The translations under genes and the position numbers were made by a program. Positions 1 to 7,162 of a stretch of 48,150 nt of DNA are shown one piece after another. The stretch is from positions 1 to 48,150 of the forward strand of contig CASEKE010000029.1 in the NCBI GenBank assembly GCA_949288415.1, read 5' to 3'. The number at the start of each line of letters is the position of its first letter. The first letter of the stretch is position 1. The notes beneath the pieces are model-generated. The model made no database searches. It was not told where the DNA came from and saw only the letters and a list, made by a program, of their open reading frames with translations. This DNA comes from an uncultured Spirochaetales bacterium. GTDB lineage: Bacteria > Spirochaetota > Spirochaetia > Sphaerochaetales > Sphaerochaetaceae.

Positions 1-1
1 A

Positions 2-1012
2 TACGGCGTCAGGAGGATCTCAGGCATACAGTACGGCTATCTCGGACTCCTCGAGAATTCGCCATGGCCGCTGATTCCACTCGATCCCGATGTCGTCGAC
101 GACATACAGGAGAAGGGCGGCACGATTCTGGGAAGCGCACGCGGCGGCGGAAAGCAGACTGAGGAGATCGTGGATTCCCTCGAGAGGCTGAACATCAACA
201 TCCTCATAACGATTGGAGGAGACGGTACGCTTCGTGGTTCGTACGATATAGGAGAGGAAGTGAAGCGAAGAGGTCTCAAGATAGCGGTGGTAGGTGTTCC
301 GAAGACTATCGACAACGACCTTTCGTTCATAGATTCGTCGTTCGGATTCGATACGGCTGTGGCTTCGGCGGTTCCTTCCGTACGTGGCGCACACGTCGAG
401 GCAAAGAACAGCATCAACGGAATCGGACTTGTAAAAGTCATGGGAAGGGAATCCGGTTTCATCGCCGCGTCCACTTCGCTTGCCCAGTCGGACGTGAATT
501 TCTGTCTCATACCCGAGTCTCCTTTCGATCTCGAAGGTCCGAACGGACTTTTCGAAAACCTCAAGCGAAGGATCCTCGATCGTGGACATGCGGTGATTCT
601 CGTCGCCGAAGGAGCCGGACAGGATCTTGTTCCTCCTACAGGAGAGACAGATGCGTCGGGAAACGTGAAGTATCAGGATATCGGTCTTTTCCTCAAGGAC
701 AAGATCAAGAAGTACTTTGCGGAACAGGGAATACCCACTTCAGTCAAGTACATAGATCCTTCTTATATAATAAGAAGCGCTCCGGCCAACAGCTACGATT
801 CGATCTACTGTGCACGCTTGGGGGCACATGCGGTCCATGCGGCCATGGCGGGCAAGACCCAGTGCATAGCTTCGCGCGTGAACAACCAGTTCGTCTATCT
901 CCCGATAAAGGTTGCCGTCTCGAAGAGAAGCCATGTCGATCCTGAGGGGTCGCTTTGGCGGGATGTCCTCGAGAATACGAGGCAGCCGAGCTCGATGAAA
1001 AACAACGAGTAG
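2..1012 (+). CDS. 6-phosphofructokinase, 5'-truncated by window edge
   Basis: Phosphorylates fructose 6-phosphate in glycolysis. The frame is open from base 2, so the N-terminus (roughly the first 100 residues) lies outside the window. Visible family blocks, in order: a YGVRRI/QYGYLGL segment near the start, TILGSARGG, the nucleotide-loop motif IGGDGTLRG at about 233, and the substrate/catalytic motif PKTIDND at about 300. The GGDGT form, with Gly where PPi-dependent enzymes usually carry Asp, points to ATP as phosphoryl donor. PKTIDND with Lys is typical of the PPi/clade-X branch (the TP0108 type of spirochaetes), so the donor cannot be settled by eye. A GTG at 170 is internal, not the start, because homologous sequence continues upstream. 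A strong terminator follows 22 bases after the stop. Family call is firm; the donor is inference. Confidence 0.93.
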   Translation, partial: YGVRRISGIQYGYLGLLENSPWPLIPLDPDVVDDIQEKGGTILGSARGGGKQTEEIVDSLERLNINILITIGGDGTLRGSYDIGEEVKRRGLKIAVVGVPKTIDNDLSFIDSSFGFDTAVASAVPSVRGAHVEAKNSINGIGLVKVMGRESGFIAASTSLAQSDVNFCLIPESPFDLEGPNGLFENLKRRILDRGHAVILVAEGAGQDLVPPTGETDASGNVKYQDIGLFLKDKIKKYFAEQGIPTSVKYIDPSYIIRSAPANSYDSIYCARLGAHAVHAAMAGKTQCIASRVNNQFVYLPIKVAVSKRSHVDPEGSLWRDVLENTRQPSSMKNNE

Positions 1013-1034
1013 GCTTGGACTAAGAGTCATATGC

Positions 1035-1066
1035 GGGATCCGTCTTTCGTCGGATCCTGTTTTTTT
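1035..1066 (+). terminator. Rho-independent terminator of the phosphofructokinase gene
   Basis: Stem GGATCCG/CGGATCC (1036-1042 with 1051-1057) around an 8-base loop, followed by T7 at 1060-1066. It lies 22 bases after the stop codon. Confidence 0.9.
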
Positions 1067-1269
1067 GCCCTTTGAAGGAAAAATTCGTAAGTGTATACAA
1101 ATTCTTTAGTGTGAATACATTCCTGCTGTGAGTAATATTATTGGCTATGGATGGAAAATTAGATGCATTCATAAAACGGTTTATGTGGTAATAATATTAT
1201 CATAATCACATTAAACTGTCATATATAGCGATAAACCAAAATTATGATAGAGGAAAGAAGAAAAAAATC
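1067..1269. other. AT-rich gap, no gene seen
   Basis: No convincing frame or RNA gene. The only structure seen is a spaced 9-base inverted repeat, TATCATAAT at 1198-1206 and ATTATGATA at 1241-1249, upstream of the candidate small-RNA promoter. It may be part of that promoter's control region. Confidence 0.5.
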
Positions 1270-1283
1270 TTGAAAATTTTCAA
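1270..1283. promoter_or_regulatory. Perfect 14-bp palindrome upstream of the sRNA promoter
   Basis: TTGAAAATTTTCAA reads the same on both strands and ends 8 bases before the -35 hexamer at 1292. The position suits an activator site or an A/T-rich UP element. No regulator is identifiable from the sequence. Confidence 0.45.
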
Positions 1284-1291
1284 ATTATGTA

Positions 1292-1320
1292 TTCACATAG
1301 TCAGAATAATTTGCTATATT
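1292..1320 (+). promoter_or_regulatory. Sigma70-type promoter of the candidate small RNA
   Basis: -35 TTCACA (1292-1297, 5/6 match), 17-base spacer, -10 TATATT (1315-1320, 5/6 match). Expected start of transcription is about 1326-1328. No credible protein gene follows; a terminator is reached about 90 bases later. Confidence 0.65.
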
Positions 1321-1325
1321 ACCTA

Positions 1326-1417
1326 CTGGAATCAGGGAAGACACAATCCTGGTTCCGAACCTCCTTTTGTTCCCCACAGAGCGGTTTACCTCCTTTTGTC
1401 CGCAGTGGGGTTTTTTT
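1326..1417 (+). ncRNA. Candidate ~90-nt small RNA with two anti-Shine-Dalgarno motifs
   Basis: Bounded by a good promoter and a strong terminator. The 5' hairpin pairs GGAATCAGG (1328-1336) with CCTGGTTCC (1348-1356): nine pairs, one G-T, 11-base loop. A linker (1357-1371) then carries ACCTCCTTTTGT (1359-1370). The terminator hairpin pairs CCCCAC (1372-1377) with GTGGGG (1405-1410) and GCGG (1381-1384) with CCGC (1400-1403), followed by T7. Its 15-base loop carries a second identical ACCTCCTTTTGT (1388-1399). That 12-mer contains ACCTCCTTT, the 16S rRNA anti-SD sequence, so both copies could pair with mRNA ribosome-binding sites. The layout recalls streptococcal csRNAs, but no homology is claimed. 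Confidence 0.6.
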
Positions 1418-1902
1418 ATGAAGTTACGTTCTGCTTCCATTTTTGTCGAGCCTTTAGATGCCGATTGCTTCGATTCCGTTTCTTCCGATCGATGCATTGC
1501 GCTTTTGTCAGTGTGGAGGGGAGAGCAAAAAGCTATCTCGTTGCTGGCGATTCTATTCAGAGCATTCTTTATTCATGTTTTGTAACGTCGTACTGCTGTG
1601 TTTTCAGCTTATATTTCTGCCCATTCCTCTTTGTCTTGCTGAAATGCTCAATGTGCTGCATTTCTGCCTGCCGATCCGTGTTCCTTCTTTATTGCGGAGG
1701 ATGCTTGGAACGGCATCGAAAAAGCCTTTTTTAAGGCCGAATTCCAGTGCTGATCGATTGAGGTTTTTCATTCATTTTTTACGTATTGCAGAGTATTTAT
1801 TATGCATCATTTTGACGATAAGATAAAAAATAACCTTTCATTTTGCGTAAAACATAATCGATTTTTTTGAATTTTTTACGGAGCTTGAACGTAGCAATTA
1901 CA
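1418..1902. other. 485-base stretch without a supported gene
   Basis: Several overlapping open frames occur, but none has a ribosome-binding site, family resemblance or codon pattern like neighbouring genes. The sequence is pyrimidine-rich, then strongly A/T-rich toward 1900. It may be decayed sequence at the island edge. Nothing further is recognised. Confidence 0.5.
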
Positions 1903-2034
1903 TAATTCATTCTGACAAACAAAAATACAACATAAAATAAAGGAAAAAATACAATTTGAGGAAAAAGTAAATTTATTGTTGCTAAATTTGTAAAATAATT
2001 TTGTTTACGTTGCAAATATGTGTAATATAATAGA
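1903..2034 (+). repeat. Left copy of a 132-bp inverted regulatory repeat
   Basis: Matches the reverse complement of 12980-13111 without gaps, with about 20 differences in 132 positions by hand (about 85%). Shared blocks include TAATTCATTCTG, AAATACAACATAAAA, the run GTTGCTAAATTTGT plus AAAATAA, TTGTTTACGTTGCAA, and TATGTGTAATATAATAGA. It contains the promoter of the DUF6305-led operon and two direct repeats, GTTGCTAAATTTGTAAAATA (from 1978) and GTTGCAAATATGTGTAATAT (from 2009), 31 bases apart. The most conserved parts are the promoter and these repeats, so it looks like a duplicated control region. Confidence 0.85.
2004..2031 (+). promoter_or_regulatory. Promoter of the poly-gamma-glutamate island operon
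   Basis: -35 TTTACG (2004-2009), 16-base spacer, -10 TATAAT (2026-2031). It lies inside the conserved repeat, and the same elements recur at the same spacing in the right copy. Transcription should start near 2038, giving a leader of about 65 nt. The downstream direct repeat (from 2009) overlaps the spacer and -10, a natural position for a repressor. Confidence 0.75.
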
Positions 2035-2104
2035 TTTTATAGGGGGAACTTGTTGCTCTCGATGCAATCGGCTTCTCCTATGGAAAATAGAAAGGAGAGA
2101 AAAA

Positions 2105-2719
2105 ATGAAAAAGAATGCTTTGACAGTATTGTTCATTGCGTTAGCTATCATGCTAATCGTTCCGAGTTTTGGCTTTTCTGCTGTTACTGGAGACCCCATC
2201 AAGCAGTATGATTGCCCGTTCCTTCTGACAGCTGCAGGACAGGGACCTGGTTCCAAGCAGCTCAGGTTGTTGATCAACTTGTCAAAGGCCTTCACTCTCG
2301 GAGAAGATTTCTTCCTTGAAGATGAGCCGGAGCCTCGCCTCAAAGAGATCGATTCCGGAAAGTACAACGTACTGGTTGCAGTCATCGGTACGACCGACAA
2401 GGGTCTCGGAGCCTCCGGTATCACAATCGAGGATGAAATCAACAACCTCAAGCAGGTAATCCAGAAAGCTCAGGAGCAGGGCATGCCGATCATTGCCGTC
2501 CATATCGAGCAGGACAAGAGAGCTCCAAAGCTTCCTACGAACGGAAATGAAAGGATCATCGATCTGATCTGCCCCGTCGCCGACTGGATGGTCGTTCTCA
2601 AGGCTTCCAATACGGACGGAAGATTCACCAAGATAAGCGAGGAGTATGGCATTCCTCTTACGATTGTCGATTCCGCACTTGAATTCTCCAATCTCTGCCA
2701 GGATATATTCGTAAAGTAA
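2105..2719 (+). CDS. DUF6305 family exported protein
   Basis: A 204-residue protein that starts with a typical signal peptide (MKK, then a hydrophobic stretch to about residue 25), so it should be exported. The start at 2105 is chosen for the AAGGAGAG site 6 bases upstream; an upstream in-frame ATG at 2018 overlaps the promoter and can be discounted. The mature part looks like an alpha/beta domain, with repeated strands (YNVLVAVIGTTDKGLG, GMPIIAVHI, DWMVVLKA) separated by helices. It resembles DUF6305 proteins, whose function is unknown to me. As first gene of the operon, before a permease, it could bind a ligand outside the membrane or act as a surface accessory; that is inference. The leader can form a stem that partly hides the ribosome-binding site. 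Confidence 0.75.
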   Translation: MKKNALTVLFIALAIMLIVPSFGFSAVTGDPIKQYDCPFLLTAAGQGPGSKQLRLLINLSKAFTLGEDFFLEDEPEPRLKEIDSGKYNVLVAVIGTTDKGLGASGITIEDEINNLKQVIQKAQEQGMPIIAVHIEQDKRAPKLPTNGNERIIDLICPVADWMVVLKASNTDGRFTKISEEYGIPLTIVDSALEFSNLCQDIFVK

Positions 2720-2749
2720 TCATTACATGCAAATAAGGAGAATGTAATA

Positions 2750-4057
2750 ATGTCAATGACAATGGCAACTTTCATACTGTTGCTTGTGATGATAGCTACG
2801 TTCATCTTAAGCAGCATCAAACTGAAATCACCAGATATCTCGATGGTCGTGGCGGCTGTCGTCCTAGCCATAGCAGGATTGATAGCTTTCCCTGATCTGG
2901 GAAGTCCTGTCAGATATCTGGTGGAGGGATTGTTCGTCAACCTTGATCTGGCCATGCTGTTCATAGCTGCATCGATATTCGTCAACATCTATTCGAACAG
3001 CGGTGCCGTATCCACAATTACGAGAGGCCTGGTAAAGAAGGTAAAGAACAAGTGGATTCTGATGTCCGTGCTCGGACTTCTCATGCTGATTCCAGGTGCT
3101 CTTACAGGTGCCGGATCCGTATCGATCTTCGTTCTTGGCGGATTGGTCAATACGGTTCTTGCCTATCTGGGAATATCGAAGAAGAAGAGAACCGTGTTCA
3201 TATTCTTCTTTGCCATACTGTCAGCTGCTGCCCCACCGATCAACCTGTGGACCATGCTCATGACAGCTCAGGCGAACATGCCTTATGTAGGTTTCACATG
3301 GCTGCTTCTCATACCTATCCTGATTGCAGGCGCATTTGCCATCATTTTCATCGGCTACGGCGCGAAGCCTTCTACTACGGAGAACATCCTTGATGAGCTT
3401 CCCCCGGAAACCGAAGGCATGACTTGGTGGAGAATCGTCATTCCTGTGGCAACGATAGTGGGATTGTTCCTCCTTGCCCTGTGGGCTCCTTGGGACATCC
3501 CTGTCCTCGGTCTTCCTCTGATGTTCGTCATTGCTGCGATCGTCGCAATGCTGTGCAATCCGAAGAAGACATCCGCCAAGGGGTATCTGTCGATTCTCGA
3601 TGATACGATGGAGCAGGTATTCCCGCTCGTGGCAAACGTTCTGTCGATCGGTGTTCTGCAGAGCGCGATGGCCGCAACCGGCGTAAGAGGATTGATCGGA
3701 AGTACGTTCGTTGGATTGCCGCTCATCCTTATCTATTGTCTCATCATCGTCATTGGACCTATCACCCAGGGTTGCTTCAACTATGGATGTTCGGTAGTCC
3801 TCGGCGGACCGCTGATCTTCATGTTCAACACGCTTGGAATGGACGTGACCGTCGTCTGCGCGGCACTGTCGCTGATTTTCCCGATGGGCGATTGCCTTCC
3901 GCCTTCGAGAATTGTCGGACGTCTTGCCTGCGAGGAGACAAAGTATACGGAATCTTATCTTGGATTCCTCAAGACTGCCCTGCTGCCGATGATCGTTCTT
4001 GGAATCATGGCTGTCATAATGATCGTCAAGCCGGCAAGCTTTGCATTCTTGTACTAG
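2750..4057 (+). CDS. Ion-transporter-superfamily large permease (DctM/citrate-type fold)
   Basis: A 435-residue polytopic membrane protein with about 11-12 hydrophobic segments. It shows two half-repeat loop regions typical of the IT superfamily: a PGALTGAGSVSIFV segment near residue 118 and an AAPPINLWTML segment near 160. A second re-entrant-like block, FPMGDCLPPSRIVG, lies near residue 380. The length matches TRAP large subunits (about 430 aa), but no DctQ-like subunit or classical DctP accompanies it; the next gene is a 57-58 aa membrane protein. The substrate is unknown. Its place among glutamyl-peptide hydrolases and PgsBC suggests glutamate, gamma-glutamyl oligomers or another organic anion. 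The 435-aa start has an AAGGAG site in the 30-base gap after DUF6305. Confidence 0.72.
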   Translation: MSMTMATFILLLVMIATFILSSIKLKSPDISMVVAAVVLAIAGLIAFPDLGSPVRYLVEGLFVNLDLAMLFIAASIFVNIYSNSGAVSTITRGLVKKVKNKWILMSVLGLLMLIPGALTGAGSVSIFVLGGLVNTVLAYLGISKKKRTVFIFFFAILSAAAPPINLWTMLMTAQANMPYVGFTWLLLIPILIAGAFAIIFIGYGAKPSTTENILDELPPETEGMTWWRIVIPVATIVGLFLLALWAPWDIPVLGLPLMFVIAAIVAMLCNPKKTSAKGYLSILDDTMEQVFPLVANVLSIGVLQSAMAATGVRGLIGSTFVGLPLILIYCLIIVIGPITQGCFNYGCSVVLGGPLIFMFNTLGMDVTVVCAALSLIFPMGDCLPPSRIVGRLACEETKYTESYLGFLKTALLPMIVLGIMAVIMIVKPASFAFLY

Positions 4058-4063
4058 GAGGAT

Positions 4064-4240
4064 ATGATGGTATTCTTTGAACAACTGATACATATTCTAT
4101 ATTTCGTGATGGCCGGACTCATTGCGGTGAGCCTGTTCAAAAGTTTTTTCAGGAGAAAGAAAAACAACGGCATTGTATTCGACATAATGTATGCATACTG
4201 CCTGATTCCTTTCATCCTGAGGATTCTGTACATAAAGTGA
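4064..4240 (+). CDS. Small membrane protein (57-58 aa) in the island operon
   Basis: Short frame of 58 codons between permease and M14 hydrolase. Start choice: AGGAGG at 4056-4061 overlaps the permease stop and stands 2 bases from the ATG at 4064 and 5 bases from the in-frame ATG at 4067, so 4067 is probably the real start (57 aa). The protein has a hydrophobic segment (about residues 8-25), a basic turn FFRRKKNN, and a second hydrophobic segment (about 38-57), so it is a likely hairpin of two membrane helices with the basic loop inside. The tight spacing (6 bases after the permease) suggests a transporter accessory subunit. No family is recognised. Confidence 0.72.
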   Translation: MMVFFEQLIHILYFVMAGLIAVSLFKSFFRRKKNNGIVFDIMYAYCLIPFILRILYIK

Positions 4241-4253
4241 TGGGGGATGAAAG

Positions 4254-5561
4254 ATGCAAGCTAAATCCGAAAAGTCAAAAAAGAGCTTAGTCATCAAGAT
4301 TGTCATTCTTGTCATAGCCCTTGTCATTGGTCTTGTTGCCGGAGTAGAGTTCTGGCAGTTGAGGCATTTCAAAGAGACGGTCGTCGTTTCCGAGGACCTG
4401 ACGGATGTGAAATGGTTCAGCGACTACGTACCTTCCCTTAAGGGTACTTGGATGGATACACCTGTTTTCTTCTTCGATTCAGGTGTCCCTGGCGGAACTG
4501 TTTTCATCTGCGGTGGACCACATCCATACGAACCTGCATCGACTATTGCTGCCTATCTCATGATGGAGCACATCAAAGTCGATCAGGGAAAGGTCATCAT
4601 CGTTCCTAGGGCCAACTATTCCGGTTCGACCGAAGGAATGCTTGGAGATGCTTATCCAAGATTCTTCAGCGTCGAGTCCGACTGGGGTACGAGCACCTTC
4701 AGGATCGGCGATAGGTATACCAACCCGTTGGATCAGTGGCCGGATCCGTTCACCTATGTGAATTATCCTTCCGGCCAGAGCCTGGCATATCAGGACATAA
4801 GAAACCTGAACAGGGTATATCCGGGAAGAGAGAATGGAACGCTTACTGAGAGAGCCGGCTACGCAGTCATGGAGATCATCAGACAGGAGAATGTAGATAT
4901 CGCCATAGATATGCATGAGGCGGAGATTCTTTATCCGGTCACGTCCACTTACGTCGCACCGGCCAAGGTTCTCGACAGGGATCATTTCCTCGAGACGGGA
5001 GAGATGGTCTACGTGGAGCCGGAAAGAAGCGCTCTCGACATCGCCATGATGTCTTCCATGAACCTTACGGATCAGTTCCTCATGAAGAGCGAATCCTCAC
5101 CGAATACACTGCATGGTCTGTCTCATAGAGAGTGGGCTGACTGGTCCGATGCGCTGACGTTCCTCATGGAGACTCCGGAAATCTTCATCGACAAGGTCAC
5201 TGGTCCGAGAACAGAGGCACTAATGACGGAAGGAAAGGACGAATTCCTCCAGTCCGTCACCGACAAGGGACTTACATATTTCCCATACGACATGGAGTTC
5301 GGAACGCCGCTGTGGTACAGGACTGGACGTCACCTCACTGGAGCTCTTGAAATCCTGACATGGGCAAGCATGTTCTATCCTGACATTGCCGTGACATGTT
5401 CCTGGCCAACATACAGAGATCTCGAAGCCCTTGAGAATGAAGGAAAAGATAGTATCGGATGCTATCTCCTCGATCCGAACGATCCTGCAAATGCAGATCG
5501 TGTGTATACGATTTACTATAAGCCCATAGGTGAAAATATGGAAAAATGGGAGGAAAAATGA
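4254..5561 (+). CDS. M14-type succinylglutamate desuccinylase/aspartoacylase-like hydrolase
   Basis: A 435-residue zinc-dependent amidohydrolase/carboxypeptidase relative. A lysine-rich start and one hydrophobic segment (about residues 13-31) make it membrane-anchored or secreted. The family zinc site is visible as HPYE within GGPHPYEP (about residue 86) and DMHEA (about residue 217), which supplies the third ligand. Another conserved block is RNLNRVYPG (about 184). The protein is paralogous to the gene at 11406: both share FFDSG-PGGT, NPLDQWPDP, YPSGQ and HREW/HKEW blocks. Such enzymes split amide bonds to acidic amino acids, so release of glutamate from a gamma-glutamyl product is a reasonable guess. 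The next gene starts by an ATGA overlap at 5558. Confidence 0.82.
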   Translation: MQAKSEKSKKSLVIKIVILVIALVIGLVAGVEFWQLRHFKETVVVSEDLTDVKWFSDYVPSLKGTWMDTPVFFFDSGVPGGTVFICGGPHPYEPASTIAAYLMMEHIKVDQGKVIIVPRANYSGSTEGMLGDAYPRFFSVESDWGTSTFRIGDRYTNPLDQWPDPFTYVNYPSGQSLAYQDIRNLNRVYPGRENGTLTERAGYAVMEIIRQENVDIAIDMHEAEILYPVTSTYVAPAKVLDRDHFLETGEMVYVEPERSALDIAMMSSMNLTDQFLMKSESSPNTLHGLSHREWADWSDALTFLMETPEIFIDKVTGPRTEALMTEGKDEFLQSVTDKGLTYFPYDMEFGTPLWYRTGRHLTGALEILTWASMFYPDIAVTCSWPTYRDLEALENEGKDSIGCYLLDPNDPANADRVYTIYYKPIGENMEKWEEK

Positions 5562-7144
5562 AAAAAAGGAAAGTTTTGGTTACATTGCTGATCATGCTTC
5601 TTGTCGCAGGACAGAGCCTTTTCGCATGTACGATCTTTGCCGTAGGCAAGGATGCGACGGTCGATGGTTCGACGATGACGTCACACACTTGTGATTCGAC
5701 GTCGGATGATGTTCGTGTCTGGCTGATTCCTTCGATGGAAGCCGGTACTGAAAGGGACATTGTTCTCAATGGAAGGGCAGGAGCTGATTATTCTCAGTTC
5801 CCCGAAGTGAAGGACTATGGTCCTGGAATGGTCCTTGGTAGCTATACGTTCACGGAGCCTTCCAACCAGTATCTTCATGGAATGTACTCTTTCATGAATG
5901 ACAAGGGACTTGCAATGGGTGAGTCCACCTGTGCATACGATCGTTCCACGGACCATGGAAAGAAGCTTGCAGAGCTTTATGACATGTACGAGGGAATCTA
6001 TGATTGCTACATGATCCAGGACCAGGTCCTCGAGACATGTTCGACAGCAAGGGAAGCCGTTGAACTTATGGGCGATCTTATCAACAATTACGGCTGGAAC
6101 GGAATGGCGGAATGCATCAACATCTGTGACGGAAACGAGGCATGGGTGTTCGAGGCGTACGGCGGAAATATCTGGTGCGCAGTCAGAGTTCCTGACAACG
6201 CTGTATTCGTAGCTGCCAACAGGGCAAGAATCAATCATTTCGATTTCGACGATCCTGAGAATTACCTCTGCTCACCGAACCTGAAGTCCTTCGCAATCGA
6301 GAACGGTCTCTGGGACGGAACGGGCGAGTTCATTCCTTGCAAGATCTATGCTCCTTATCCGGAAAGAACATATTCGACAAGGCGCGAATGGGTCGCAATG
6401 ATGTCTCTCGATCCGACTCTCAATCTTGACCCGGAAGAGAAAAATCCCGATGAGAACTGGCCGCTGTTCGTAGTTCCTCAGAAGAAGCTTTCCGTCAACG
6501 ACATCTATGAGATTTCCTCGAATTACTATCAGGGAACTCCGTATGACGTGACGCTTACTCCGGAAGCTGGCGAATTCGGAAATCCGTTGAACCCAAGGCA
6601 TGTCGAGAGAACAATCAACTGCTTCAGGTGCACATACATCCAGATCGCAAATGTCAAGGCTTATCTGCCGGAAGAGGTAAGGTGCCTTGCATACTTCGGA
6701 TGGGGCGCTCCCGATTCGACATATCTGACACCGATTTGGGCATCCCAGACTTCTCTTGCTCCTCAGTTCGGCATCGGCGTCAGGAATGAACCGTACAACG
6801 AAGATTCCGGTTGGTGGGTATCCAGTCTCGTTCAGCAGATGGCTACCATCAACTACCAGGATGCCATCCAGCAGATCGATGCTGTCAAGAATCCTCTGCT
6901 GATGACTCAGTACGAAGTCACAAATGCCGTTCAGAACCAGGCTGCCAAGATGATCAACGAAGGCGACAGAGATGGAGCTATCGATCTTCTTACAACCTAT
7001 TCTACGCAGCAGGCAAATATGTGGTTCGATACCTGGAAGGACCTGGCGGACAAGCTCATTTCAAGGTATATGTTCAGTAATATCGATATGAATAGTGCGA
7101 CACCTACTCAGGCATGGACGGACTTTGTTGCGCAGGTAAAATAG
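5558..7144 (+). CDS. Secreted C69-family dipeptidase (first of a tandem pair)
   Basis: A 528-residue N-terminal-nucleophile peptidase of family C69 (formerly U34). The start is ATG 5558, which overlaps the previous stop as ATGA and has GGGAGG just upstream. Residues 1-23 form a signal peptide, immediately followed by Cys24 in ACTIFAVGKDATVDGST. Removal of the leader would expose this cysteine as the catalytic N-terminus, as in this family. Other recognisable blocks are GLAMGEST, EAYGGNIWCAVRVPD and AANRARIN. Its partner at 7163 is clearly paralogous, with nearly identical N-terminal active-site sequences. The likely role is cleavage of small peptides outside the cytoplasm, in this context perhaps glutamyl peptides. 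Confidence 0.88.
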   Translation: MKKRKVLVTLLIMLLVAGQSLFACTIFAVGKDATVDGSTMTSHTCDSTSDDVRVWLIPSMEAGTERDIVLNGRAGADYSQFPEVKDYGPGMVLGSYTFTEPSNQYLHGMYSFMNDKGLAMGESTCAYDRSTDHGKKLAELYDMYEGIYDCYMIQDQVLETCSTAREAVELMGDLINNYGWNGMAECINICDGNEAWVFEAYGGNIWCAVRVPDNAVFVAANRARINHFDFDDPENYLCSPNLKSFAIENGLWDGTGEFIPCKIYAPYPERTYSTRREWVAMMSLDPTLNLDPEEKNPDENWPLFVVPQKKLSVNDIYEISSNYYQGTPYDVTLTPEAGEFGNPLNPRHVERTINCFRCTYIQIANVKAYLPEEVRCLAYFGWGAPDSTYLTPIWASQTSLAPQFGIGVRNEPYNEDSGWWVSSLVQQMATINYQDAIQQIDAVKNPLLMTQYEVTNAVQNQAAKMINEGDRDGAIDLLTTYSTQQANMWFDTWKDLADKLISRYMFSNIDMNSATPTQAWTDFVAQVK

Positions 7145-7162
7145 TAAAAAAGGAAGATTTCA

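Noticed and set aside
1270..1826. Overlapping + frames of 72-154 codons in the gap after the phosphofructokinase
   Set aside because: Rich in Cys and Phe, no ribosome-binding sites, interrupted by the small-RNA terminator; no resemblance to known proteins.
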